DNA from: JBBATK01 sp044228685
Lineage (GTDB): Bacteria > Bacteroidota > Ignavibacteria > Kapaibacteriales > NICIL-2
DNA length: 64,000 nucleotides
Assembly: GCA_044228685.1 (NCBI GenBank)
Contig: JBGAUL010000024.1
Span: forward strand, 1-64,000
Direction: 5' to 3'
Part shown: positions 45,269 to 53,742 of the stretch, in pieces
Position numbering within the stretch: position 1 is the stretch's first letter
Layout: each line of letters starts with the position of its first letter
The notes under the pieces: generated by a model
Databases searched by the model: none
The model's input: only the letters and a program-made list of their open reading frames with translations
What the model was told of the DNA's origin: nothing
Program-made: the position numbers and the translations under genes

Positions 45269-45410
45269 CACCAAATAAAGGAATTAGGGTACCAAAGCGA
45301 ATTCTTTTGAGTTTCGATGAATTTCTTCACATCGCAACAGTCAGCGGCGGAGTGTCAGACGCGGGTTCAATAATCGATTTCGCTGTATCTTTGCGGACCG
45401 TTTCCGTCAC

Positions 45411-45504
45411 TAGTCCCGGATACTGAAAAAGGACTACGAGCGGGTATGTTGGCATCCGGCAACGACGGTTCTCAGTAGGTTCATTCCTGCTACGATGCCC
45501 TGTT
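45411..45504 (+). promoter_or_regulatory. Structured leader upstream of leucine dehydrogenase
   Basis: TAGTCC (45411-45416) pairs with GGACTA (45431-45436), and CCCG/CGGG can pair instead. A second element closes with GGCATC (45451-45456) and GATGCC (45494-45499), with inner CCG/CGG and AGTAGG/CCTGCT hairpins forming a three-way junction. CTGTTTTTC follows, and the ATG at 45515 lies just beyond. This could be an attenuator or riboswitch-like leader. It matches no riboswitch consensus I can recall. Confidence 0.45.
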
Positions 45505-45514
45505 TTTCACTCTA

Positions 45515-46612
45515 ATGAACAGCACTATGTTTCAGGATCTCGATTCATATGGTCACGAGCAGGTTGTTTTTTGTTCCGACCCGCACAGTGGACTTCGCGC
45601 CATCATTGGCATTCACAACACCACCCTTGGTCCGGCACTTGGCGGAACACGTATGTGGAATTACGTTACCGACGAAGAAGCCTTGACAGACGCATTGCGT
45701 TTGTCGCGCGGTATGACCTATAAGGCTGCCGTTGCCGGTTTGAACCTTGGCGGTGGCAAAGCAGTGATCCTCGGAGATTCCCGCACACAAAAAACTGAAG
45801 AACTTTTCCGCGCATACGGTCGATTTGTTGACACCCTGCACGGTCGCTATATCACAGCAGAAGACGTTGGTACATCAGTTCAGGATATGGAATATATCCG
45901 CATGGAAACTCGCTTTGTGACCGGTGTTGGTGGAGCCGAAGGTAGTGGCGACCCATCCCCATTTACCGCTTTGGGCGTGTATTGTGGTATCAAGGCTGCA
46001 GCGCATTCACAATTCGGCAACGACTCGCTGAAAACAAAGCGCGTTGTCGTACAAGGTGCAGGCAATGTTGCAAAGCACTTGACCCATCACTTGGTCAAAG
46101 AAGGTGCGAAGGTATTTGTAACTGACATTTTCGAAGAAAAGGCAAAGGCACTCTGCGCTGAGAGCGGTGCTGAGTATATCAGTCCTGACTCGGTCTACGA
46201 TTTCGACTGCGACATTTATTCACCAAACGCTTTGGGTGCTGTCATCAATGACGAAACCATTTCAAAGCTCAAGTGCTCAATCGTTGCTGGCGGCGCTAAC
46301 AACCAGCTCAAGGATGAGCGCAAGCACGGCGAAGCATTGAAGCAGCGCAACATTTTGTATGCTCCTGACTACGTCATCAACGCCGGTGGCTTGATCAACG
46401 TGAGCAGTGAGATCGAGGGTTGGTCAACTGAGCAGGTTACCCGCAAGGTTGAATCTATCTACGATGTACTCGTTCGCATTTTCGATGCTGCTAAGTCAGG
46501 TAACATCTTGACTGTTGACGCATCAAATGCAATCGCAGAACAACGCATTGCTAAAGTTCGTCACATTCATGGTGGTTACACCGGAGTTCCTAATATTCGC
46601 GGTGGACGCTAA
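45515..46612 (+). CDS. ldh: Leucine dehydrogenase family (Glu/Leu/Phe/Val dehydrogenase)
   Basis: A cytoplasmic NAD-dependent amino-acid dehydrogenase that interconverts branched-chain amino acids and their 2-oxo acids. The 365-residue length matches leucine dehydrogenases and is shorter than glutamate dehydrogenases. It has ALGGTRMWNY, the catalytic-lysine segment AGLNLGGGKAVILGD near residue 80, ITAEDVGTS, and the nucleotide-binding VVVQGAGNVAKHL near residue 178, then YAPDYVINAGGLINV. A structured leader precedes it. NusB follows 78 bp later on the same strand. Confidence 0.92.
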   Translation: MNSTMFQDLDSYGHEQVVFCSDPHSGLRAIIGIHNTTLGPALGGTRMWNYVTDEEALTDALRLSRGMTYKAAVAGLNLGGGKAVILGDSRTQKTEELFRAYGRFVDTLHGRYITAEDVGTSVQDMEYIRMETRFVTGVGGAEGSGDPSPFTALGVYCGIKAAAHSQFGNDSLKTKRVVVQGAGNVAKHLTHHLVKEGAKVFVTDIFEEKAKALCAESGAEYISPDSVYDFDCDIYSPNALGAVINDETISKLKCSIVAGGANNQLKDERKHGEALKQRNILYAPDYVINAGGLINVSSEIEGWSTEQVTRKVESIYDVLVRIFDAAKSGNILTVDASNAIAEQRIAKVRHIHGGYTGVPNIRGGR

Positions 46613-46690
46613 GTCTGATTGGCAAGGCACAGAGTTTGCGGCTCTTTTTACTATGAAGGTTTTTAGCGGTGCGGCCGCAAAGCAGTAAGC

Positions 46691-47320
46691 ATGAAAAAAC
46701 GTCAAAAAGAAGAAACAATTGATCCATTTCCACTGAGCCGGCGACGCTTCGTCGATGGAACGCGTCGCCTGGCTCGGGAAAAAGTCGTGCAGATGCTCTC
46801 TGCATTCGACTCCGACCAACCTGATATCGAATCTGTATTTCAGCATATTTTTTTCCGTGAGTTCAATATTGGCGACGGCCAAGAGGAACAGCACGGTCGT
46901 CCTTTGAAGCCCGAAGAAATTGAGGAAATGGAGGCTGATACTCCAATACACTGGCGTGAAAAGGACATCCAGTTTGCACGGACCTTGTTGCACGCTACCC
47001 TCGGCGCAACGGCAGCACTCGATGAACGAATTGAACGATTGGCCAAAAACTGGGATTTAGAGCGAATTGCGCTTATTGATCGTCAGCTTCTACGCATGGC
47101 AATCACCGAAATGAAGACTTTTGACGATATCGTGCCACGTATCAGTATCAACGAGGCAATCGAGCTCGCAAAGATCTATTCTACTGAAAAAAGCAGCGTT
47201 TTCATCAATGGAATACTTGATGCAGCACGCGACGAACTCATTGCAGAAGGAAGTTTAGCCTCTTCTGCCTCGGATGTGAGCCCAACGCCGGATGTCGATG
47301 AAGGTATTGGCGTAGCCTAA
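46691..47320 (+). CDS. nusB: Transcription antitermination factor NusB
   Basis: NusB binds boxA RNA with NusE in antitermination complexes on rRNA operons. The 209-residue protein has the N-terminal SRRRFVDGTRRLAREKVVQML and the conserved C-terminal core NWDLERIALIDRQLLRMAITEM, then ISINEAIELAKIYSTEKSSVFINGILDA. It is longer than the usual ~140 residues because of a 45-residue charged insert around 55-100 and an acidic tail. Two hairpins without T runs separate it from the next gene. Confidence 0.93.
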   Translation: MKKRQKEETIDPFPLSRRRFVDGTRRLAREKVVQMLSAFDSDQPDIESVFQHIFFREFNIGDGQEEQHGRPLKPEEIEEMEADTPIHWREKDIQFARTLLHATLGATAALDERIERLAKNWDLERIALIDRQLLRMAITEMKTFDDIVPRISINEAIELAKIYSTEKSSVFINGILDAARDELIAEGSLASSASDVSPTPDVDEGIGVA

Positions 47321-47335
47321 GTTTAGTATGGCTTT

Positions 47336-47393
47336 GATGAGAGTCTTTCTCATCTGGCATGGTGATTGTTCGTACTCAATGATTGAGTCGAAC
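47336..47393 (+). promoter_or_regulatory. Two hairpins before the split T9SS gene
   Basis: The first has arms GATGAGA (47336-47342) and TCTCATC (47348-47354). The second has GTTCG-T-ACTCA (47368-47378) against TGAGT-CGAAC (47384-47393) with one bulged T. No T run follows either. The second ends 15 nt before the ATG at 47409. The layout resembles the leader of the giant T9SS gene at 24717-24787. Confidence 0.5.
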
Positions 47394-47408
47394 TGAAACA
47401 AGAGAGTC

Positions 47409-48368
47409 ATGGAAGAACACAAGAACATGCTCCGTTGCTTTGCAGCCTTTTGGCTGAGCCTCTTCGTATTCTGCTCCCTCGACACTTCTGCACAAACTAT
47501 TCGCCTTGTCCGTACCGACGTTGATAGCGGTCGCGCATCATTTATCACAGCCACCCAAATGTTTGGCGTTGACGTACTCGTCAGCGGTGTGAAGAATTGT
47601 ACCGGCGTCAGCTTTGAACTCCAATACCAAGGTTCGAAAATGGTCGTGTTTTCGAACTGGAAAGAGCGTGAACTCGGACGCAAAGGCACGTTTGCCTACG
47701 ATCTCTCGGACACCAGTACCGGCGTTGGAAGCGTTCATATCGGCGCTCTTGCCGGTATAGCTATCACCGATCCCGGAATAGATAACCCACGAGCAGTACA
47801 CCTCGATTTTGTCGTCAGACCCGACGCGCAAAATGCCACTCCGATCAGCTTCACTTTTGTTCATGCCCAAGCTGTTACCAGCGATAGTGGTGGACGTATC
47901 GTACCGCTTACATCGACGACTTATTCGGTTGTTATTCACGGCTTCGTCAACGTCTTTCCTGGCGATGCGGACAACAATGGCGTCGTGGACTCGCGAGACG
48001 CAACTACAGTTGGATCCTTTCTCAAACAAGGTTCAGGCTCCAGCAATGTTCGCGGCTACAAGCGTGAACCATGCAGTACTCTATGGCTTCCTCAACCAAG
48101 CTTAGTGTGGGATTCTTCAAAAGCAACCTATGCTGACTGCGATGGCAGTGGAGATGTAACTCTTAGCGACAACCTCGTTGTGCAAATCAACTTCGGGAAG
48201 GCGCATAGCATAACGAAGAAGATCAATGATATTCAACAGAGACTTTCAACTCAGTTTGATCAATCGCTGACACGCATTCCAATTTCGATCGGAAGCAACT
48301 CTACTTTGCTCGGTGTTGCCCTTGAACTACAACTTCTCGATCCTAATGCCAGAGTCGTTGGATTTTAA
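47409..48368 (+). CDS. T9SS cohesin/dockerin-type protein, N-terminal part, stopped early
   Basis: A 319-residue frame with a signal peptide (MLRCFAAFWLSLFVFCSL, preceded by a short charged n-region), a cohesin-like beta-sandwich (VDVLVSGVKNCTGVSFELQY), two dockerin-like calcium loops (FPGDADNNGVVDSRDATTVG and YADCDGSGDVTLSDNLVVQ), and the beginning of a second sandwich (IPISIGSNSTLLGVALELQL). The TAA at 48366 then interrupts it inside that domain. The following frame continues the same protein. As read, the product lacks the sorting tail and would be exported to the periplasm but not passed on by T9SS. Confidence 0.75.
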   Translation: MEEHKNMLRCFAAFWLSLFVFCSLDTSAQTIRLVRTDVDSGRASFITATQMFGVDVLVSGVKNCTGVSFELQYQGSKMVVFSNWKERELGRKGTFAYDLSDTSTGVGSVHIGALAGIAITDPGIDNPRAVHLDFVVRPDAQNATPISFTFVHAQAVTSDSGGRIVPLTSTTYSVVIHGFVNVFPGDADNNGVVDSRDATTVGSFLKQGSGSSNVRGYKREPCSTLWLPQPSLVWDSSKATYADCDGSGDVTLSDNLVVQINFGKAHSITKKINDIQQRLSTQFDQSLTRIPISIGSNSTLLGVALELQLLDPNARVVGF

Positions 48369-48842
48369 CCGTTGAGTGATGATCCGGATGTTCAGACGAG
48401 GTTTAGCACGTATGTTGTAGAGAGTCGAACCGCCTACATAGTGTTCGGTGACACTAGAGGACGAAACATTGTGAGAAGTGGTTTGGTGGGATACCTTGTT
48501 TTCGAAGCCGCCAGTTCTCCGTTCCAAGTACGTCAAGCATTAGGTGCAACGTCTGATGGAAGGATTTTCGCCCTTGGTTTATCAGATATTGGTCAAGAAG
48601 AGCAATCAACAAACTCAAAACCTGAGATCAGTTATAACCAAGGTGTACTGAGCGTTGGCAATGTTGGAGATCAGGCTTTGCGACTTGATCTTTACACGAC
48701 GCTTGGGCAGAAATGTGCGACAATATTTCCATCGGCACAGTGTTCTACAGTAGATCTCTCAAGCCTTGCGCCGGGCATGTACATGGGAATGCTCACAAAT
48801 CAGTCGGGTCAAAACTGTGGCTCGATACATTTTTTGCGTTAA
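48369..48842 (+). pseudogene. C-terminal remainder of the split T9SS protein
   Basis: In the same frame as the preceding gene and directly after its TAA. It continues the interrupted sandwich (TRFSTYVVESRTAYIVFGDT, LVGYLVFEAASSPF) and ends with a T9SS-type tail (LSVGNVGDQALRLDLYTTLG to GSIHFLR). The only possible starts are a TTG at 48372 and internal codons without a ribosome-binding site, so it is probably not translated alone. A single base change or a sequence error at the TAA explains the split. Confidence 0.65.
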
Positions 48843-48915
48843 ATTGATACTCGAGAGTAATTGGTGGACCTGAGTGATGGTCCATATGACTGAAAAACTC
48901 CGAAAAAACCGTTTT

Positions 48916-48952
48916 CGACCGAATTTCTCTAGGATGTTCGGTCGTTTTTTTT
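48916..48952 (+). terminator. Rho-independent terminator
   Basis: CGACCGAA (48916-48923) pairs with TTCGGTCG (48937-48944), followed by eight T. It ends the split T9SS gene and insulates the sigma factor gene. Confidence 0.92.
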
Positions 48953-49000
48953 GATTTGGCTTAAATTTACTGTCAACCGTTATCCACCGTTCAAGCGTCT

Positions 49001-49591
49001 ATGTCATCACGCAGTTTCGGATCAATTGACAACGACAGAGAGTTCGTCGAGCGCATACTTGCTAAGGATCCTGATGTTTTTACGGACATCGTGAGAACTT
49101 TCAAAAAGCAGGTTTACACGCTTGCATTGGACTTGAGTCGGGACCATGATGATGCTGAAGATATTACCCAAGACGTCTTTATACGCGTGTACAAAGCTTT
49201 GGGGAATTTCCGAGGTGATTCGAAGCTGAGTACTTGGCTCTACAGGATAACGGTTAATACCTTTATCAATCGTACACGAACCTTGTCATACGAAGCGTCT
49301 AAGACAGGTAAGCAGTACGACGATGAAAACGCCGTAGACAATGATTCATACTCATTGTTGGATCCGGAGCACGCTCTTTCTCAACGTGTTATTGATGAGC
49401 ATTTAAAGCATGCACTAGACGAACTCAGTCCGTCGCAGCGCACAGTCTTTGTACTTCGTCATTACCACGATCTGGCACTAAAGGACATCGCCGAGCAACT
49501 CGGTAATTCTGAAGGCACGGTGAAAGTTCTTTTGTTCAGAGCGGTACATGCATTGCAAAAAAAGTTAGCGTTTTACAAGGACGACCAATAA
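49001..49591 (+). CDS. ECF-type RNA polymerase sigma factor
   Basis: A 196-residue sigma-70-family factor with regions 2 and 4 only. Region 2 includes DIVRTFKKQVYTLALDLSRD, DAEDITQDVFIRVYKAL and FRGDSKLSTWLYRITVNTFIN. Region 4 includes LDELSPSQRTVFVLRHYHDL and the helix-turn-helix IAEQLGNSEGTVKVLLFRAVHALQ. The gene directly downstream encodes a membrane protein with the layout of an anti-sigma factor, so the pair probably responds to an envelope signal. The regulon is unknown. Confidence 0.94.
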   Translation: MSSRSFGSIDNDREFVERILAKDPDVFTDIVRTFKKQVYTLALDLSRDHDDAEDITQDVFIRVYKALGNFRGDSKLSTWLYRITVNTFINRTRTLSYEASKTGKQYDDENAVDNDSYSLLDPEHALSQRVIDEHLKHALDELSPSQRTVFVLRHYHDLALKDIAEQLGNSEGTVKVLLFRAVHALQKKLAFYKDDQ

Positions 49592-49646
49592 CAGTTGACA
49601 ACAGAGTTAGCATTCGGACTCAAGTCGAGCCGGAAAGGATTAAATC

Positions 49647-50483
49647 ATGAACAAAAACGATACCTCCTTAGATCAGAAAATCATACTCGCGTACTATGGC
49701 GAACTCTCGGAGGCAGAGCAGCAACAGCTGGCGTCGCTTGAGAAGTCTGATGCGACTCTTCACGAGCGCTCTGAACTTTTCCGGCAGTCATTTGATCGTA
49801 TTAAGCAATCAGAGCCGGAAGCTATTGACGAGCATGTACTCGACCGACTTGAACGCTCGATTCTAAACGCAACCGTGCGCGCAGAATCGTTTGAGAACAG
49901 CATGCCGGTGAGCAAAGAACGTCATGCTTCATTTTGGGCTTCGCTTCGCGAGCTTTTCTTGACTCCACAGCGCATTGGATTTACTCTTGCAGGCGGACTC
50001 GCCTTCATGGTTCTGGGCGTGTATATTGGTTCTCAACTTCAGATTACACAGCCACCGGTCGTCAATCCAAGTCAAGCCGATCAATCTGCTGCTTCTTCGT
50101 CAAGTGTTCCGCTCATTGCAGCAAGCCAGCAAGTCACTGACTTTCTCAAGCGTTCTCAGATTTACTTCGCTACGTCAGTCGACCACGAAGTTCTCTGCGA
50201 AAAATGTCTGCCGATCCAAGAACAACTCCCCAATCGTCAGATCGCAAAAGAACTCTTGAAAGAGGCATCAGCCTTGAAGAAAGAGGCTTCAGGAAATCCT
50301 GAAATTCAAAAGTTGATTACTGACATCGAATACGTACTCGACAACATTGGCAACAACGTTGACATCAATCCGTCGCAAGCCGAAGTTGTGCACCACATTG
50401 CGAGTAATGCAGTATGCGAAGTAGCCGCGCGAATCGATAGCGCCAACTTGCACCGCCAGAACCAAGCACAACAACCAAAATAA
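49647..50483 (+). CDS. Probable membrane anti-sigma factor
   Basis: A 278-residue single-span protein. The N-terminal cytoplasmic part (1-108) includes LDQKIILAYYGELSEAEQQQL, similar in layout to zinc-less anti-sigma domains. A transmembrane helix follows (IGFTLAGGLAFMVLGVYIGS, about 111-130). The outer part has a Ser/Ala linker and a helical domain with CEKC near residue 189. Its position 55 bp after the ECF sigma gene is the main reason for the call; no anti-sigma motif is decisive. Confidence 0.7.
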   Translation: MNKNDTSLDQKIILAYYGELSEAEQQQLASLEKSDATLHERSELFRQSFDRIKQSEPEAIDEHVLDRLERSILNATVRAESFENSMPVSKERHASFWASLRELFLTPQRIGFTLAGGLAFMVLGVYIGSQLQITQPPVVNPSQADQSAASSSSVPLIAASQQVTDFLKRSQIYFATSVDHEVLCEKCLPIQEQLPNRQIAKELLKEASALKKEASGNPEIQKLITDIEYVLDNIGNNVDINPSQAEVVHHIASNAVCEVAARIDSANLHRQNQAQQPK

Positions 50484-50574
50484 GGTTGCCTCGTGCGTCG
50501 GCTTTGGATGAGCTTACTCGTGTAAAATCCGACAACACTTTTTTATGTTTCACAATTCTTGCTCTTCATATTCT

Positions 50575-51393
50575 ATGATGAAAAAATATACTCTCATTGT
50601 CCTTGGCATGTGCCTAGCGCTCACAAGCGCTGTATTCGCGCAACCGAAGATGGAAATTGTTGGTGGAGAAACTTTGGATTGGGGCAAGGTCACAGTACGT
50701 GACAACCCACTCAAAATGGTTTCGCTCGACACCTTTGTTGTGATCAAGAACGTTGGTAACAAGGACCTGATTATCGACACCATCAAGGTTGGTTGTGGAT
50801 GTACGACACCGCACTACACCTCAGACCCAATCAAGCCGGGCAAAACAGCTCGCGTTGGCGTTGGATTGAGTGCTGCGTTGAGTTCCGGAGAGTTGACAAA
50901 AACAATGACGATTTTCACAAACGACGATCCTTCGAAGATGGGTCGCCTTATGTATCTCAAAGCAAACATTTTCCGCGCACTGACTTTGACTCCACAATCG
51001 TTTAACTTCCCGGAAGTTAAAATCGGTGACACCGCGCGTTTCTTTGTTCGCCTCCGTAACAATGACACAAAGCCATTCCAAATCGAGCGCTTGATTGCCA
51101 CAAAAGGCATGAAGATCGATAAGAAGGGTCCTATTAGCATCGCATCCGGCGATTCCCTCACTATCAACGGAAGCTACATCGGTAAGGAACGTGGATACTG
51201 GAACGCAAATGTTGTTATCGAAACACCGGATCCGGATTTTCCTCCCTTCGAAATCAGCGCTTATGGTCAAGTTAAAGACTCACAAGGTGTTGTAGATCCA
51301 TCAGTGATTCAAATCGATCCAAGCAAGGCGAAGGACGGCAAGATCACAATTCCAAATCCAAACGCACCGGCAGCTGATAAGAAAAAAAAGTAA
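50575..51393 (+). CDS. Secreted DUF1573 protein
   Basis: An exported 272-residue protein with a signal peptide (KKYTLIVLGMCLALTSAVFA). It contains an immunoglobulin-like DUF1573 domain with the hallmark VGCGCTTPHYTSDPIKPG, where two cysteines lie in CGC, and a second ASH-like module (ALTLTPQSFNFPEVKIGDTA). The tail is Lys/Pro-rich. Its function is unknown in this family. Two start codons lie in tandem (50575 and 50578). It follows the anti-sigma gene by 91 bp and ends in a strong terminator, so the three genes may be one unit. Confidence 0.88.
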   Translation: MMKKYTLIVLGMCLALTSAVFAQPKMEIVGGETLDWGKVTVRDNPLKMVSLDTFVVIKNVGNKDLIIDTIKVGCGCTTPHYTSDPIKPGKTARVGVGLSAALSSGELTKTMTIFTNDDPSKMGRLMYLKANIFRALTLTPQSFNFPEVKIGDTARFFVRLRNNDTKPFQIERLIATKGMKIDKKGPISIASGDSLTINGSYIGKERGYWNANVVIETPDPDFPPFEISAYGQVKDSQGVVDPSVIQIDPSKAKDGKITIPNPNAPAADKKKK

Positions 51394-51431
51394 CATTGGA
51401 TTCTGCAACAGAGCAGCAACCAATTCGTTTG

Positions 51432-51467
51432 AGCCCAGAAGTATTCACAACTTCTGGGCTTTTTTTG
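51432..51467 (+). terminator. Rho-independent terminator after the DUF1573 gene
   Basis: AGCCCAGAAG (51432-51441) pairs perfectly with CTTCTGGGCT (51451-51460), followed by seven T. The ATG of the next gene lies 1 bp after the T run. Confidence 0.95.
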
Positions 51468-51468
51468 T

Positions 51469-51975
51469 ATGCGTAAAGAATGGATAGCACGGTCGGAATC
51501 GTCCTTCGAACTCATCACCGATGAGCAGCTTCAGATCACAATGAATTTCGACTACTCCTCAAGCAAAAGAGTAGCACAATGCAGGATCGGCAATGAAGAA
51601 TATTTGATGACGGTTGAAGGATTTTGGAGCACGCGTATTGAAGTGCGCAAGACAGACGGCACTTCTGTAGCGAGAATCACTCCTCAAAAGTGGTACGCCA
51701 ATACATGGAATGTGCTCATCAACGGAAAGACGCTGACACTTGGTGTGCGGAACAACCCACTGGCAGAATACTACATCAATGACGGAACTCGCGATGTGCT
51801 CGCCTATGGTCTGGATACCAACAACGGAACCGCAACGGTGCGTATCAGCTCAGCAACAGAAGAAACAGATCCACTTCTCGACGCAATTCTCTGGTACCTC
51901 TTCCTGCCGCTTGCTAAAGAATCGATGGGTGACAATTTCACCTTCATGCTGATGCTGGTCGCGGCAATAAGCTAA
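51469..51975 (+). CDS. Hypothetical protein, possibly LURP-one/tubby-like fold
   Basis: I do not recognise this 168-residue protein with confidence. It is rich in short beta strands (EYLMTVEGFWSTRIEVRKTDG, SVARITPQKWYANTWNVLING, LTLGVRNNPLAEYYIND), a pattern seen in LURP-one/tubby-C-like proteins. The end is hydrophobic (FTFMLMLVAAIS). The start is odd: the ATG sits 1 bp after the T run of the preceding terminator, so any promoter must lie inside the DUF1573 gene or the true start may be the ATG at 51541. It converges with the lipoate-ligase gene. Confidence 0.6.
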   Translation: MRKEWIARSESSFELITDEQLQITMNFDYSSSKRVAQCRIGNEEYLMTVEGFWSTRIEVRKTDGTSVARITPQKWYANTWNVLINGKTLTLGVRNNPLAEYYINDGTRDVLAYGLDTNNGTATVRISSATEETDPLLDAILWYLFLPLAKESMGDNFTFMLMLVAAIS

Positions 51976-51989
51976 TGCGATAACTCCCA

Positions 51990-52763
51990 TCAAGACCAGA
52001 CGCGCTGTATAGCCGATGAGCATTCACTAAAGGAAATGTCGCGACCACAGACTTCACGCAGACTTACGCTCTTTTCTTGCAATGTCCGCGCTAATCGTGC
52101 ACGGTCGTCCTCAACGTCTGTGCGAACAACATCTGCAAGTTTCAAATGACCTTCCCCGAGCAAGATCGATCCGTGCTGCAACAACACATGACCAAAAACG
52201 CGCTGCGCACTTCCCACAACTTTGCGCTCACGCCACATGATCTCTGAACGAGCTGCACTGCTGAAACAAAAAACGCTATCTGCAGAGCCTTTGTATCGCT
52301 GGGCAAAATTTGGTTGAACACGCTCATAACTCAAATCCTCCGGCGAGAATTCGCGAAGCGCTTCGGCAAGAATTGAGTGACTTACTCTGTAGATATCATG
52401 CACAGTAACTCCGACAGGGATTCTCATGCAAACTGAATAGGTAAGCTCGTCTGCATGAAGTACCGCTCGACCGCCTGTAGCTCGACGAACGCAATCAAAA
52501 CCCAACTCTTGACAGCGCTGCTGGTCGATGTCTTGCTCCTTTTGATTCTTCCCCAGCGACACGCACCAGGGACTCCATGAGTAGAGGCGCAGCTGGACGC
52601 GAGAATCGTCCTCGTCCGACAAAGACTGAGCATTCAGTTCGTCACGACGCATGTTTTCTGAACCTGAGAGTCCCTCGTCGATGCTAATAGTCGCATTCTT
52701 ACGCATGTATTCGCTCAACGCAAGGTCAGTTAGCTGGGCAGGATTTGTCTCTAATTCTATCAT
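51990..52763 (-). CDS. Lipoate-protein ligase A family protein
   Basis: A cytoplasmic BPL/LplA/LipB-fold enzyme that attaches or transfers lipoyl or octanoyl groups to 2-oxoacid dehydrogenase or glycine-cleavage proteins. The 257 residues show YSWSPWCVSLGKNQ, the signature RRATGGRAVLHADELTYSV, and the catalytic-lysine region ERKVVGSAQRVFGHVLLQHG. The ATG at 52763 is used; the frame extends 32 codons further but into the neighbouring promoter. Whether it is a ligase or an octanoyltransferase (LipM-like) cannot be decided. It is divergent from pyrE with 59 bp between starts. Confidence 0.85.
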   Translation of the reverse strand: MIELETNPAQLTDLALSEYMRKNATISIDEGLSGSENMRRDELNAQSLSDEDDSRVQLRLYSWSPWCVSLGKNQKEQDIDQQRCQELGFDCVRRATGGRAVLHADELTYSVCMRIPVGVTVHDIYRVSHSILAEALREFSPEDLSYERVQPNFAQRYKGSADSVFCFSSAARSEIMWRERKVVGSAQRVFGHVLLQHGSILLGEGHLKLADVVRTDVEDDRARLARTLQEKSVSLREVCGRDISFSECSSAIQRVWS

Positions 52764-52822
52764 GGTGAAACGAAAAGCTCTAATTTTGTGATCAATTTGT
52801 CCCATACGTTCACAACCACAGC

Positions 52823-53365
52823 ATGGCAACTCAGACTCGTACGGAATTGGCGGCGGCAATTTACAACACTGCTCATATCACCGGGACCTTCCTCCTGCGC
52901 TCCGGAGCAACGAGTCATGAGTATTTCGACAAGTACCTCTTCGAAGCTCAGCCTGCACTTTTGGCTTCTATTGCTGAACACCTTTCTGCCCTCATTCCTT
53001 CAGATACAGAAGTTCTGGCTGGACTGGAACTCGGCGGAGTGCCCATCGCTACTGCCCTTTCGCTTCACACAGGAATTCCGGCTGCCTTTGTTCGCAAGAA
53101 GGCAAAGGATTACGGCACATGCAAAATCGCTGAAGGCGCAGAGTTGCAAGGCAAGCGAGTGTTGATCATTGAAGACGTCGTTACCAGCGGCGGACAAGTC
53201 GTGCTCTCAGCTCAAGACATTCGCGAGCGCGGTGCGACGATCATTGGCGCGCTCTGCGTGATTGATCGCGAAGCAGGAGGACGAGCAGCACTGGAAGCAA
53301 TAGACATCAATCTTCATCCTTTGTTTTCAATGACCGAACTCAAAGCTGCCGGAGGACAGGCATGA
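52823..53365 (+). CDS. pyrE: Orotate phosphoribosyltransferase
   Basis: This enzyme makes orotidine 5'-phosphate from orotate and PRPP in de novo pyrimidine synthesis. The 180 residues show FLLRSGATSHEYFDKYLFE, GLELGGVPIATALSL, FVRKKAKDYGTCKIAEGA, and the PRPP motif VLIIEDVVTSGGQV. The SGATSHEYFDK form is close to the SGxxSxxYxD pattern of the family. The stop overlaps the start of acpS by 4 bp (ATGA). Confidence 0.95.
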   Translation: MATQTRTELAAAIYNTAHITGTFLLRSGATSHEYFDKYLFEAQPALLASIAEHLSALIPSDTEVLAGLELGGVPIATALSLHTGIPAAFVRKKAKDYGTCKIAEGAELQGKRVLIIEDVVTSGGQVVLSAQDIRERGATIIGALCVIDREAGGRAALEAIDINLHPLFSMTELKAAGGQA

Positions 53366-53742
53366 TCATCGGCATTGGCTCTGATCTCGTTGATGTTGCT
53401 CGTATCGCATCTTCTATCGAACAGTATGGCGAGCGCTTCCTCAACAGAATCTTTACTCCCACAGAACAGGAATACTGCAAAAAGTTCCACGGCACAGAAT
53501 CTGTTCATTTCGCAGCTCGATTTGCTTTCAAGGAAGCATTTAGCAAGGCGATTGGAACTGGCATTACACGCGGTTTTCAGTTCAAGGAATGCGGATGCAA
53601 GAACCTGCCTTCAGGTCAGCCAATCGCCGACCTCAGCGGTCTGATGCTCGAGCGCTGGGGACAATACCGCATTCACGTAACTCTCTCGCATACAAGCTCT
53701 GCTGCTATGGCAGTAGTAGTGATTGAAGACATCGCGTCTTGA
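53362..53742 (+). CDS. acpS: Holo-[acyl-carrier-protein] synthase
   Basis: AcpS transfers phosphopantetheine from CoA to acyl carrier protein. The 126-residue length is typical. IGIGSDLVDVARIASSIEQ holds the metal-binding Asp, and FAARFAFKEAFSKAIGTGI holds the conserved Glu and Lys. The C-terminal IHVTLSHTSSAAMAVVVIED is standard. It overlaps pyrE by 4 bp and is likely translated from the same mRNA. Confidence 0.96.
   Translation: MIIGIGSDLVDVARIASSIEQYGERFLNRIFTPTEQEYCKKFHGTESVHFAARFAFKEAFSKAIGTGITRGFQFKECGCKNLPSGQPIADLSGLMLERWGQYRIHVTLSHTSSAAMAVVVIEDIAS

Noticed and set aside
45411..45504. SAM-I riboswitch or SRP RNA, because of the CCGGCAAC stretch
   Set aside because: The conserved core bases and pairing pattern of neither RNA are present.
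11821..48368. TAA reassigned as a sense codon in this genome
   Set aside because: TAA is the normal end of many intact genes here (for example the small gene, OmpA and the HD-GYP gene), so two interrupted frames do not support recoding.
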